From Brachyspira murdochii (GTDB lineage Bacteria > Spirochaetota > JAAYUW01), in the NCBI GenBank assembly GCA_020722965.1, contig DYJT01000002.1, positions 116,242-180,241 on the forward strand: a stretch of DNA of 64,000 bases, in the 5' to 3' direction. Within the stretch, counting starts at the first letter, position 1, and each line of letters starts with the position of its first letter. A model generated the notes under the pieces. That model was not told the origin of the DNA. It did not search any database and worked only from the letters and a program-made list of their open reading frames with translations. A program made the position numbers and the translations under genes. This document shows positions 17,721 to 26,068 of this stretch, in pieces.

Positions 17721-18423
17721 CAGATTAATATCTATTGTATTTTCAATCTTCCTTGTAGTAATATTGACTTTTTTTTCATGTTCAACAAAAGAAGAGATGG
17801 AATTGTTTAAAGCTGGTCGGCTTGCTGGAAGTGTAGAAATTCAACCCAGATTACAAGCTTATGAGATATATCTAAGATATTCTTCTACTAATTCTCAAGC
17901 AAGAGAAGGGTTGTTAGCCGTATGCAAGAGTCTTGGGATATCTTACACGATCAATAGACAATTTAATGAAGGGATTAAATTTCTTTCCCAGGCTTTGGAA
18001 ATTGACCCAACTCAATATATAGCTCATTACTATATTGGGGTATGTTATGCAAATCTTTGGTCTATCGAATCAAATAGAGAATTAAAAGAAGAACTCAAAA
18101 ATAAAACTATTTTTCATTATAAAAGAGCCATAGAAATTGTGCCAAGTTTGACATCTGCACATTATGGTCTTGGCTTTTTTTATTATGAAGCTTTAAATGA
18201 TTTAAAAAAGGCAAAAGAAGAATTATTAATGGTTACTAAACTAGAACCAAAGTTTGCAAGAGCTTATTTTGTTCTGGCTCAAATTGCGTATATTGAAGGG
18301 GATTTAAATCTTGCAAGAGATTATTATGTTAAAATACTATCTTTAATTCCAAAATCAGATTCAAGAAGGCAAACTGTTTTAGATAATATCGCAAGAATTG
18401 ACGAAGAACTTGGTTCAAAATGA
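17695..18423 (+). CDS. TPR-containing lipoprotein
   Basis: This is probably an envelope lipoprotein with protein-binding repeats. The 242 residues begin with a basic N terminus, a hydrophobic stretch (about 11-27) and Cys29 in a FFSC context, acceptable for the relaxed spirochaete lipobox. TPR helices follow: GISYTINRQFNEGIKFLSQALEID, AHYYIGVCYANL, HYGLGFFYYEALNDLKKAKEEL and YFVLAQIAYIEGDLNLARDYY. The start ATG 17695 lies inside fliD and the stop overlaps dprA (ATGA), so it is coupled on both sides. A GTG at 17707 is an alternative start. The specific function is unknown. Confidence 0.8.
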   Translation: MRIIVVNNNRLISIVFSIFLVVILTFFSCSTKEEMELFKAGRLAGSVEIQPRLQAYEIYLRYSSTNSQAREGLLAVCKSLGISYTINRQFNEGIKFLSQALEIDPTQYIAHYYIGVCYANLWSIESNRELKEELKNKTIFHYKRAIEIVPSLTSAHYGLGFFYYEALNDLKKAKEELLMVTKLEPKFARAYFVLAQIAYIEGDLNLARDYYVKILSLIPKSDSRRQTVLDNIARIDEELGSK

Positions 18424-19601
18424 ATATTATTAAGTCAAACGATATAGAAGATATTTTGTCTTTTAGTTTAATCCCATTTGAAATACTAACCCATCTTCAA
18501 AAGGTTGAGTTATTAAATAGATACAATTTTGATATAAAAAAAATATTGCAATCAAATGAAAAAGATTTAATAAATTTAACTGGTAAGAATAATTTAAAAA
18601 ATCTTAATTTGGGCATTTATAAGGAACAAGCTAAGTTTTTACTAAAAAATAGGGTAAAATTTATTACTGCTGATTCAAATTATTTCCCATTTGATTGCTG
18701 GAAAGGGGATTCAGATAAAAATATTGATCAATGTAAATTACTCCCATTTTTACTTTTTTACGATGGAGATATTTCATTACTTAATTCGAAGAAAATAAGT
18801 ATTGTCGGTACAAGAAAGCCAAACATTATTTCAGAGAATTTTACTCATTATATTGTAAATGCCATTAAAAGAACGGTTGTTTCCGGTTTTGCCATGGGAA
18901 TAGATCATCATGCTCATCTTGCAGCTTTACAATCAAATATCCCTACAATAGCTGTTTTTGGTTGTGGGACAAATATTATTTATCCTAAAAGCAATTTAAT
19001 GCTTTATAAAAAGCTTATTTCAAAGGATTATCTATTATTGTCCGAGTTTCCTCCAGATACCTTGCCAAAAAATTATTATTTTCCTATAAGAAACAGAATA
19101 ATTGCTGCTTTATCCAATGAATTATTATGCATTCAGGCAGGCGAAAAATCGGGAGCTTTAATAACTACTGAATATGCTAAAAAACTTAATAGAAGAATAT
19201 TTGTCTTTTATCCAATTGATTTAGCAGGGTTTGAAGGAAATTTGAAACTTTATAATAATAATAAAGCCAAGTTAATTTATGGATTTTCGAAAGAGAAATT
19301 TTATATTAAAAGTAAAGAGATTCTAATAGAGGAATCTGATAGATTATCAGATGAAGTTTTTTTCGATTCGATTGATTTTTCTAACCTAAATAATGATCTT
19401 TCAAATGTCGAAATTGAACTATTAAAAATAATATATAAAAATCCATTTAATTCATTAGAATATTATACTCAAATTTTAAATTTACCCATCGGGGAAATTT
19501 TGAAATCATTTTATCAGCTTTTAGAAAAAAAGTATATCATAATCGATGATTTAAATCATATTTATCCAGATTATCTTAAAAATATATTTGAAATTATTTA
19601 A
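18420..19601 (+). CDS. dprA: DprA/Smf, DNA-processing protein
   Basis: DprA loads RecA on incoming single-stranded DNA during natural transformation and is also widely kept in non-competent bacteria. The protein has 393 residues. An N-terminal helical SAM-like region is followed by the Rossmann core (about 120-290) with ISIVGTRKPN, VVSGFAMGIDHHAHLAAL, AVFGCGTNIIYPKSN, FPIRNRIIAALS and SGALITTEYAKK, all diagnostic. A C-terminal winged-helix-like domain (about 325-390) is present. The start overlaps the TPR gene stop. topA follows after 50 bp, an order also common elsewhere (dprA-topA). Confidence 0.95.
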   Translation: MNIIKSNDIEDILSFSLIPFEILTHLQKVELLNRYNFDIKKILQSNEKDLINLTGKNNLKNLNLGIYKEQAKFLLKNRVKFITADSNYFPFDCWKGDSDKNIDQCKLLPFLLFYDGDISLLNSKKISIVGTRKPNIISENFTHYIVNAIKRTVVSGFAMGIDHHAHLAALQSNIPTIAVFGCGTNIIYPKSNLMLYKKLISKDYLLLSEFPPDTLPKNYYFPIRNRIIAALSNELLCIQAGEKSGALITTEYAKKLNRRIFVFYPIDLAGFEGNLKLYNNNKAKLIYGFSKEKFYIKSKEILIEESDRLSDEVFFDSIDFSNLNNDLSNVEIELLKIIYKNPFNSLEYYTQILNLPIGEILKSFYQLLEKKYIIIDDLNHIYPDYLKNIFEII

Positions 19602-19606
19602 TTTTC

Positions 19607-19632
19607 TTGACAAAAGAATTCTAAAATATAAA
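19607..19632 (+). promoter_or_regulatory. candidate promoter for topA
   Basis: TTGACA (19607-19612) with TATAAA at 19627-19632 sits just after the dprA stop. The 14-bp spacer is short for a sigma-70 promoter. A start about 19639 would leave a 13-nt leader before topA. Confidence 0.25.
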
Positions 19633-19651
19633 AAAAGCCATAGGACAAAAC

Positions 19652-21847
19652 ATGGCCCAAACAAATGCAAAAGTTAAAAAACAATCTGTAAATAAGAATA
19701 CAAAAAAGATATCCAAAAGTGAAAAAACAAAAATAGAAACAGAATCGAAGATTGAACCAAAAAAAGAAAATATAGACAAAAAGAATTTAATTATAGTTGA
19801 GAGTCCCACCAAGGTCAAAACAATAAAAGGTTATGTTGGCAAAGATTATGATGTAATTGCGACAAAAGGTCATATACGAGATCTTCCAAAGTTTACTCTT
19901 GGGATAGACATTAAAAATTCTTTTGATCCAAAATATGAAATTCCAAAAGATAAGAAAGAAATTGTTGATGATATTATCAAATCATCTTTTTACAAAGAAA
20001 ATATTTTTCTTGCATCAGATAATGATAGGGAAGGTGAAGCCATAGCCTATCATGTTGCACAAATTTTAAAAGATAAGGTTGCGAGTGATTTGAATCTTAA
20101 AAGAATAGTTTTTAATGAGATTACAAAATCAGCAATACTTAAAGCGCTTGAAAATCCCAAAGAGCTTGATTTACAAAAAGTTGATTCTCAAAAAGCCAGA
20201 AGGGTGCTAGATCGCCTTGTTGGTTATCAGGTGTCACCAATATTGTGGAAAAAAGTATTAAGAGGGATATCGGCGGGAAGAGTTCAAACAGTTGCGTTAA
20301 GATACATAGTCGAAAGAGAAGAGGAAAGAGATAATTTTAAACCTACTGCTTACTGGCCAATCAATGCGATTGTCGAAAATACATACAGATTTGAATTGAA
20401 AAAAATTGATGATAAGAATTATGATCCTAAAAATTTAAAACAGAAGGAAGAAGTTCTTTTGAGGATTAATCAACCAGAGAAATTGAAAGAAGGGATCATT
20501 AAATCTTTAAATATAACATCTTCGAGTTCAAAAAACTTACCCCCATTTATTACATCTACTTTACAACAATCCGCATTTAGATTGTTCAATTATTCACCTA
20601 AAAAAATAATGCAGATAGCTCAAAAATTGTATGAGGGGATTAGCATAGCAGGAGAAAACAAAGGTCTGATAACCTATATGCGAACCGATTCAGTCAGAGT
20701 TTCAGATATAGCAATTTCAGATGTCAAAGATTTTATAAAGCGTAATTTTGGTGAAAAATTAGTTTTAAACATATCAAATTATAATTCATCTGGTAAAAAT
20801 GTACAAGATGCTCATGAAGCAATTCGCCCTACCGATGTTAGCCTGACACCTGAAAGTATCAAGCAATATCTTTCTAAAGAGGAGTACAACATCTATAGCA
20901 TCATTTGGGAAAGATATGTGTCGGCATTCATGAAACCTCCGGTATATAAGAATCTGACCGTAAATATGGAGTCAAGAAATCTTGTTTTTGAGATCAAATT
21001 CAAATCTTTAGTCGAAAAAAATTCTCTTCAAATTTTAAATCTTTTAAAACCCGATACTAAAGACCAGGAATTTCCAGAATTTAAAGAAGGTGATAGAGTT
21101 AAAATAAATGAAATCGAAGTAATTGAGAAATTTACAGAACCACCACCAAGATATGATGAAGCTTTGCTTATAAAGAAATTAAAAGATGAAGGTATTGGAA
21201 GACCTTCAACCTATGCGACAATTCTTGATATCCTTTACAATAGAAATTATGTAATAAAAGAGAATAAAAAGATAATTCCAACAGAGATTGGAAAACTCAC
21301 GATAAATTTTCTTAAAAAATATTTCTCTGAAATATTTGATTATAAATTTACCGCTAAAATGGAAGAGAATCTGGACAAAATAGAAAATGGGCTGATGAAA
21401 TACATCGATGTTTTAGAAAATTTCTATTCAAAATTCTATCCTTTGATTCAATCTGTTGATACTATGGAATCTGTAAAAGACAAGCTTATTTTGAAAACAG
21501 GTTTAAAATGCGATAAATGTGGCAAAGATATGTTAATACGCCATTCTAAAAATGGACTATTTTTAGGTTGTTCGAATTATCCTGAATGTAAAAACACTAA
21601 ACCACTATCATATGGTATTTGTCCAAAATGTAATTTAGGTTTTGTTGTTAAAAGATATTATAAAAATAAATCTTTTTATGGATGCTCAAGATATCCGAAA
21701 TGTGATTTTGTATCATCTAAAAAGTTGGAATTACTCAAATGTCCAAAATGCGGTTCATTTATGTATAATGATATAGAATCGAATCAAATAGTATGTTTGA
21801 ATCCCGATTGTGATTATAAAATTACTTTAAATAAGGATAATTTATAA
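19652..21847 (+). CDS. topA: DNA topoisomerase I (type IA)
   Basis: TopA relaxes negative supercoils by cutting one strand through a 5'-phosphotyrosine. The protein has 731 residues: a Lys/Ser-rich N-terminal extension (about 1-42), a TOPRIM domain (LIIVESPTKVKTIKGYVG; ASDNDREGEAIAYH, about 46-135) and the catalytic Tyr342 in GLITYMRTDS. Three C-terminal C4 zinc ribbons start at about 617 (CDKCGK..CSNYPEC), 655 (CPKCNL..CSRYPKC) and 696 (CPKCGS..CLNPDC). The N-terminal extension is longer than in most homologues. The topA-xerC-hslV-hslU order matches topA-codV-clpQ-clpY of Firmicutes. Confidence 0.98.
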   Translation: MAQTNAKVKKQSVNKNTKKISKSEKTKIETESKIEPKKENIDKKNLIIVESPTKVKTIKGYVGKDYDVIATKGHIRDLPKFTLGIDIKNSFDPKYEIPKDKKEIVDDIIKSSFYKENIFLASDNDREGEAIAYHVAQILKDKVASDLNLKRIVFNEITKSAILKALENPKELDLQKVDSQKARRVLDRLVGYQVSPILWKKVLRGISAGRVQTVALRYIVEREEERDNFKPTAYWPINAIVENTYRFELKKIDDKNYDPKNLKQKEEVLLRINQPEKLKEGIIKSLNITSSSSKNLPPFITSTLQQSAFRLFNYSPKKIMQIAQKLYEGISIAGENKGLITYMRTDSVRVSDIAISDVKDFIKRNFGEKLVLNISNYNSSGKNVQDAHEAIRPTDVSLTPESIKQYLSKEEYNIYSIIWERYVSAFMKPPVYKNLTVNMESRNLVFEIKFKSLVEKNSLQILNLLKPDTKDQEFPEFKEGDRVKINEIEVIEKFTEPPPRYDEALLIKKLKDEGIGRPSTYATILDILYNRNYVIKENKKIIPTEIGKLTINFLKKYFSEIFDYKFTAKMEENLDKIENGLMKYIDVLENFYSKFYPLIQSVDTMESVKDKLILKTGLKCDKCGKDMLIRHSKNGLFLGCSNYPECKNTKPLSYGICPKCNLGFVVKRYYKNKSFYGCSRYPKCDFVSSKKLELLKCPKCGSFMYNDIESNQIVCLNPDCDYKITLNKDNL

Positions 21848-21863
21848 AAATTAAAATTGGCAG

Positions 21864-22766
21864 ATGAAAGAGATTAAAGTTGATGAAGCGATAGATGTTT
21901 TTTGTAATTATATTCAAAAAGTTAAACAATATTCATTTAATACATTTCAGAATTATTACAGTGATTTAAATGAATTTTCATCTTTTTTAAAGAAAAACTG
22001 GCAAATATCAAATATAAATGAGATTTCAGAAGATTCAATAAGATCATTTCTTTCAGAATTACGATTACTAAAAAGACAACCTACTACATTGATAAGAAAA
22101 AGATCTTCTATTCATTCATTTATAAGATTTTTAGAAAAAAGAAATTATATTAATAAAGGGTTAATAATTTTTCCTAAAGGATTTAAAGGAGAAAGAAAAT
22201 TACCAGAATTTTTTACAAAAAATCAGATTTCGGGCTTTTTAAATTATGTTAAGAGTAAGGTCGCTACGGATAATTATAATAGTTTGCGAGATTATATTAT
22301 TGTTGTTTTATTAACTTTTTGTGGAGTAAGAGCATCGGAACTCATAAATTTGAAAAAGGAAAATGTTGATCTTGGTCATGATATTATAAAAGTTACTGGT
22401 AAGGGTAAAAAGCAGAGGATTATTCCTTTTCCTTCTTCTTTTAAAAATGATTTCACTAATCTTCTTAAATTAGCAGAAATCAATGATTTTGAATATCTGT
22501 TTTGCGGGAATAGAAAAAATCAATTGACTAGAAGAGGTCTTTTTTATATATTATCTAAGAGGATGAGTGAATATGGAAGCCTATTAAATATTCATCCTCA
22601 TAAATTAAGACATACATTCGCTACCTTGCTTTTGGATAATGGAGCAGATATAAGGATGATACAAAAATTATTGGGTCATGAATCTATAGCAACCACAGAA
22701 AAATACACTCAATTGGATAAAGCAAGAAAAATTCAGATGTATAATAGATTTCATCCTCATGCTTAA
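21864..22766 (+). CDS. XerC/XerD-type tyrosine recombinase
   Basis: This is a site-specific recombinase likely to resolve chromosome dimers at dif. The protein has 300 residues. The N-terminal core-binding domain (about 8-92) precedes the catalytic domain, in which all catalytic residues are visible: Arg156 (GVRASEL), Lys180 (TGKGKK), His246 and Arg249 (HPHKLRH), His272 (LLGHESI) and the nucleophile Tyr281 (TTEKYTQ). Size and lack of extra domains fit Xer rather than a phage integrase. Neighbours topA and hslVU suggest the chromosomal copy (codV-like). Whether it is XerC, XerD or a single XerH-like enzyme cannot be decided here. Confidence 0.93.
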   Translation: MKEIKVDEAIDVFCNYIQKVKQYSFNTFQNYYSDLNEFSSFLKKNWQISNINEISEDSIRSFLSELRLLKRQPTTLIRKRSSIHSFIRFLEKRNYINKGLIIFPKGFKGERKLPEFFTKNQISGFLNYVKSKVATDNYNSLRDYIIVVLLTFCGVRASELINLKKENVDLGHDIIKVTGKGKKQRIIPFPSSFKNDFTNLLKLAEINDFEYLFCGNRKNQLTRRGLFYILSKRMSEYGSLLNIHPHKLRHTFATLLLDNGADIRMIQKLLGHESIATTEKYTQLDKARKIQMYNRFHPHA

Positions 22767-22803
22767 TAAATATTGTTTCTATCAAAAAATTTAGGAAGGA
22801 TAT

Positions 22804-23337
22804 ATGGAAAAAATATATGGTACAACTATTTTATGTGTTAAGAAAGATGATTCTGTCTGTATGGCTGGTGATGGGCAGGTAACCTTAAGTAATATTGTAA
22901 TAAAACAGACCGCGAGAAAGATTCGAAAGATATATAAAGATTCTGTTATTGTTGGATTTGCTGGAGCTGTAGCAGATGCGTTTGCACTTTTAGAAAGATT
23001 TGAAGAAAAACTTAATAAATTCACCGGTGATCTTCAAAGAGCAAGTTATGAACTTGCAAAAGAATGGAGAACGGATAAGATATTAAGAAGATTGGAAGCG
23101 ATGATGATTGTAGCCGACAAGACAGATCTTTTTCTACTTTCTGGCTCAGGCGAAATTATCAAACCAGATGAGCCGATAGTTGCAATTGGTTCTGGAGGAG
23201 CTTATGCATATGCCGCTGCTAAAGCGTTATATAATCATACAGACCTTAATGCAAAGGAAATTTGTTCTAATTCTATGAAAATAGCTTCAGATATATGTAT
23301 CTATACTAATTCTAATATAGTTATAGAGGAGATTTAA
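22804..23337 (+). CDS. hslV: HslV (ClpQ), protease subunit of HslUV
   Basis: HslV is the proteasome-like threonine protease chamber of HslUV. The protein has 177 residues. A six-residue propeptide (MEKIYG) precedes Thr7, which becomes Thr1. Counted from there, Asp17 (AGDGQVTL) and Lys33 (ARKIRK) fall exactly where the active-site residues of the family lie. SGSGEII and [14 protein letters not shown] are also family signatures. AGGAAGGA precedes ATG 22804. The gene pairs with hslU one base downstream. Confidence 0.97.
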   Translation: MEKIYGTTILCVKKDDSVCMAGDGQVTLSNIVIKQTARKIRKIYKDSVIVGFAGAVADAFALLERFEEKLNKFTGDLQRASYELAKEWRTDKILRRLEAMMIVADKTDLFLLSGSGEIIKPDEPIVAIGSGGAYAYAAAKALYNHTDLNAKEICSNSMKIASDICIYTNSNIVIEEI

Positions 23338-23338
23338 A

Positions 23339-24727
23339 GTGGAAAACAATAATTTATTACAAAATAAAATTAATTTGGATGATCTTATCCCAACTGAAAT
23401 AGTAAAGATGCTAGATAAATACATTATAGGTCAGGATAAAGCCAAAAAAGCTGTATCTATAGCATTAAGGAATAGAAGTAGAAGAAAAAAACTCCCAAAG
23501 GAAATTCGAGATGAAATTATCCCTAAAAATATAATATTAATAGGTCCAACAGGTGTAGGAAAGACTGAAATAGCTCGAAGGATTGCACAACTTACAGGTG
23601 CACCTTTTATCAAGGTTGAAGCCACAAAATATACAGAGATAGGTTATGTCGGAAGAAATGTTGAACAGATAATAAGAGACTTGATGTCAAATGCTGTTTC
23701 ATCTGTCATAAAAGAACAGATGGATCTTTTTAGAGAAAAAGCTAAAGATAAAGTGGAATCGACAATTTTAAGCAAACTAATGCCAACAGATGATGAACCT
23801 TATTCTTTGAAGGATGGTAAAATAGAAGTCGTTGGCGAAGCAAGTAAAAAGTCTAGTGTCACATTAGAAAAGATAAAAGAACTTTATAATCAAGGGAAGT
23901 TCGATGATAAAATAATAGAAATTGAGGTCAAAGAGCAGCAAAATTTTGGTGATATGCTAAATATCCCTGGAATGGAAGATATAGGTGTTGCAATTGGAGG
24001 AATTTTTCCTCCTTTTGGCCAGAAAAAAAAGAAAAGAAGAGTCAAGGTTTCAGAGGCAAAAAAAATTCTTGAAGAAATGGAACTCGAAAAAATGGTGGAT
24101 AAAGATCTTGCAAATGAAATTGCAAAAGATAGAGTTGAAAACATGGGTATTGTATTCATTGATGAGATAGATAAAATAATTGGGGGAAGATCTGAAAGCG
24201 GTCCAGATGTTTCGAGAGAAGGAGTTCAAAGAGATTTGCTCCCCATTATAGAAGGAACAACTGTAATGACAAGATATGGACCAATTAATTCAGATCATAT
24301 CCTTTTCATTGCTGCAGGTGCTTTTTCTTTTCATAAACCATCGGATTTAATACCTGAGCTACAGGGTAGATTTCCTATAAGAGTCGAGCTAAATCCTTTG
24401 ACTAAAGATGATTTTAAAAGAATTTTAATCGAACCTAAAAATGCTTTGATAAAGCAGTATCAAGCTCTATTAAAGACCGAAGATGTAGATCTTGAATTTA
24501 CAGAAGATTCAATAGATTATATCGCAGAAATATCTTCATCTGTTAACACAAAAACAGATAATATTGGAGCTAGAAGACTTCACACCATACTAGAACTTGT
24601 TCTTGAAGATTTGCTCTTCAAAGCAAACGAATATGCCGGACAAAAAGTTGTTGTTGATAAAAATTTTATTGAGTCAAAGGTCTCAGATGTTTTTGAAAAA
24701 AAGGATATCATGAAATATATTTTATAA
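23339..24727 (+). CDS. hslU: HslU (ClpY), ATPase subunit of HslUV
   Basis: HslU is the AAA+ unfoldase that feeds HslV. The protein has 462 residues. Walker A GPTGVGKT is at 69-76; an I-domain insertion spans about 110-240; Walker B is GIVFIDEIDK (about 269-278); sensor and C-domain follow. The C terminus MKYIL matches the hydrophobic tail that docks between HslV subunits. The start is GTG 23339, with AGAGGAG at the end of hslV as ribosome site. A hairpin with a T run follows at 24801. Confidence 0.98.
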   Translation: MENNNLLQNKINLDDLIPTEIVKMLDKYIIGQDKAKKAVSIALRNRSRRKKLPKEIRDEIIPKNIILIGPTGVGKTEIARRIAQLTGAPFIKVEATKYTEIGYVGRNVEQIIRDLMSNAVSSVIKEQMDLFREKAKDKVESTILSKLMPTDDEPYSLKDGKIEVVGEASKKSSVTLEKIKELYNQGKFDDKIIEIEVKEQQNFGDMLNIPGMEDIGVAIGGIFPPFGQKKKKRRVKVSEAKKILEEMELEKMVDKDLANEIAKDRVENMGIVFIDEIDKIIGGRSESGPDVSREGVQRDLLPIIEGTTVMTRYGPINSDHILFIAAGAFSFHKPSDLIPELQGRFPIRVELNPLTKDDFKRILIEPKNALIKQYQALLKTEDVDLEFTEDSIDYIAEISSSVNTKTDNIGARRLHTILELVLEDLLFKANEYAGQKVVVDKNFIESKVSDVFEKKDIMKYIL

Positions 24728-24751
24728 AATCAAAAACCAAATTTTAAAAAA

Positions 24752-24773
24752 TTTAATTCTATAAAGAATTAAA
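24752..24773 (-). terminator. candidate terminator for uppP (minus strand)
   Basis: TTTAATTC (24752-24759) and GAATTAAA (24766-24773) form a perfect 8-bp AT-rich stem with a 6-nt loop. On the minus strand it is followed by TTTTTT, so it would end the leftward uppP transcript. The stem is weak. Confidence 0.4.
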
Positions 24774-24800
24774 CCCATAATAGAAATTTATTTTATAAAC

Positions 24801-24834
24801 AATTAGTTTTGTAAATAATTAACTAATTCTTTTT
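24801..24834 (+). terminator. candidate terminator for hslVU
   Basis: AATTAGTT (24801-24808) pairs with AACTAATT (24821-24828) and is followed by CTTTTT. It lies 74 bp after hslU and against the 3' end of the convergent uppP gene. The stem is AT-rich, so efficiency is uncertain. Confidence 0.4.
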
Positions 24835-25660
24835 ACAAAACCAAGATTAAAATAACAACGATTGCTAAAATTATTCTATACCAACCAAATAAAGAAAAGT
24901 TATTTTTTTGAATGTATTTAATAAAAGATTTAATAACCAATAGAGCGATAAAAAAAGAAGAGACAAAACCGGTAAAAAGCATAATAATCTGTTCTAATGA
25001 TAGATCAATTTTAGCACTTAAAAGAGAAAATAATGATGCGCCAATTATTGTCGGGATGGCAAGGAAAAATGAAAATTCGGCTGCATCTTCCCTCGCCAGA
25101 CCAACTATAATCCCACCTATAATAGTTGCTGCAGAGCGCGAGGTTCCCGGAATCATCGCTAGAACTTGAAATAACCCTATTAATAATGCCTTCAGGAAAT
25201 TCAAATTAGAAATTTTAGTTGTAACCAATTCATCAGAATTATTTTTGAAATTCAATAAACCAGGTTTTTCAATTATTATTAGTATTAAGCCATATGTTAT
25301 CAATGTAATGCAAACAGTTAGAGGATTAAAAAGTTTTTCAGAAATAAAATCTTTAAAAAAGTAGCCAAATATTACCGCTGGAAGCGTTGCAATAATTATA
25401 AAAATCCAGAGATTTATTTTATCTTTATCAAATTTTAAATTCTTTTTAATTGGCCATAATCTGTAAAAATAAATAAAAATTACCGCTAAAATTGCACCAC
25501 TTTGGATAAAAACCTCGAATACATTTGTAAAATCTTTATTTTCTGAAATTTTTAAAAAGGTATTCAGAAGTATTAAATGCCCTGTACTGCTAATAGGCAA
25601 AAATTCTGTTAATCCTTCTATTATCCCAAACACAAGACTTTTCAAAATAGAAATAATCAT
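24833..25660 (-). CDS. uppP: UppP/BacA, undecaprenyl-diphosphatase
   Basis: UppP is an integral membrane enzyme that dephosphorylates undecaprenyl diphosphate to recycle the lipid carrier for peptidoglycan and other glycans. The protein has 275 residues and is highly hydrophobic, with about seven to eight membrane segments. Both active-site motifs are present: EGLTEFLPISSTGHLIL (about 15-31) and QVLAMIPGTSRSAATIIGG (about 167-185). An AAGGTA element lies upstream of the ATG on the minus strand. The gene stands alone, convergent to hslU and divergent from the ABC exporter leader. Confidence 0.97.
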   Translation of the reverse strand: MIISILKSLVFGIIEGLTEFLPISSTGHLILLNTFLKISENKDFTNVFEVFIQSGAILAVIFIYFYRLWPIKKNLKFDKDKINLWIFIIIATLPAVIFGYFFKDFISEKLFNPLTVCITLITYGLILIIIEKPGLLNFKNNSDELVTTKISNLNFLKALLIGLFQVLAMIPGTSRSAATIIGGIIVGLAREDAAEFSFFLAIPTIIGASLFSLLSAKIDLSLEQIIMLFTGFVSSFFIALLVIKSFIKYIQKNNFSLFGWYRIILAIVVILILVL

Positions 25661-25770
25661 AATCTTTTACCTTGTTAATTTTAATAACACTAACAAATAA
25701 AAATAATAAGTAAAATTATTTATTTTGTCTGTAATCATAAAAAAAATATTTAAATATAATTTAATAAACC

Positions 25771-25798
25771 TTGACAAATAATTAAAATTAAATAAATT
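25771..25798 (+). promoter_or_regulatory. promoter of the exporter leader RNA
   Basis: TTGACA (25771-25776), 16-bp spacer, TAAATT (25793-25798). A start near 25805 places the leader-peptide ATG about 28 nt into the RNA. The -35 is perfect and the -10 has four of six consensus bases. The position directly before an attenuator raises confidence. Confidence 0.6.
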
Positions 25799-25832
25799 GA
25801 TTTTACGAATTTACAACATTTAGGAGAGCAAA

Positions 25833-25889
25833 ATGGTTAATTTAAAGAGAAACGATAGAGCTTATTTAATTGTAATAAACATGACATAA
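25833..25889 (+). CDS. 18-residue leader peptide of the exporter attenuator
   Basis: This is a short ORF encoding MVNLKRNDRAYLIVINMT. AGGAG (25822-25826) is 6 bp before the ATG, an excellent ribosome site. Its stop codon (25887-25889) abuts the first attenuator segment (25888-25898), so a ribosome finishing the peptide would cover that segment. There is no run of one amino acid, which argues against amino-acid-starvation control and for sensing of ribosome stalling in general, as with the BmrB leader of Bacillus subtilis bmrCD. That the peptide is translated is inferred from the ribosome site and its placement. Confidence 0.65.
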   Translation: MVNLKRNDRAYLIVINMT

Positions 25890-26049
25890 TCCTGTTTCTC
25901 TTTGATATTCTTTAGCAAAAGATAAACAACAGATAAGAATATTAGATGAAACAGGATTTTGTAAAACTTGGTTAGATCCTGTTTCATTGATATTTTAAAT
26001 AATATTTTAAAACTATAAATCGCCTGGATCTAACCAGGCGATTTTTTTT
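25888..26049 (+). promoter_or_regulatory. ribosome-mediated transcription attenuator (four-segment)
   Basis: There are four mutually exclusive pairing segments. Segment 1 (25888-25898) pairs with segment 2 (25948-25958) over 11 bp. Segment 2 in the form ATGAAACAGGAT (25946-25957) pairs with segment 3, ATCCTGTTTCAT (25976-25987), over 12 perfect bp. TGGTTAGATCC (25969-25979), overlapping segment 3, pairs with GGATCTAACCA (26026-26036) over 11 perfect bp, which would break the terminator. Segment 4 is the terminator itself (26017-26044). The leader ORF stop lies on segment 1. Inferred logic: a ribosome reaching the stop masks segment 1, 2:3 forms and transcription ends; an early stall lets 1:2 form, 3 opens the terminator and the exporter genes are transcribed. 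Confidence 0.8.
26017..26049 (+). terminator. intrinsic terminator of the exporter attenuator
   Basis: AAATCGCCTGG (26017-26027) and CCAGGCGATTT (26034-26044) form a perfect 11-bp stem with a 6-nt loop and a continuous T tract through 26049. It is by far the most GC-rich hairpin in the non-coding DNA of this window. It lies 20 bp upstream of an ABC exporter gene on the same strand, with no gene ending just before it, so it is a leader terminator rather than an end-of-gene one. Confidence 0.9.
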
Positions 26050-26068
26050 ATAATATAAGGAATATTTT

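Noticed and set aside
21864-22766. Reading the tyrosine recombinase as a mobile-element integrase
   Set aside because: It has Xer size and motifs, sits between topA and hslV as in other genomes, and there is no attachment-site repeat or cargo nearby.
24912-25169. Plus-strand open frame inside uppP
   Set aside because: The minus strand encodes both UppP active-site motifs here; the plus-strand product has no family features.
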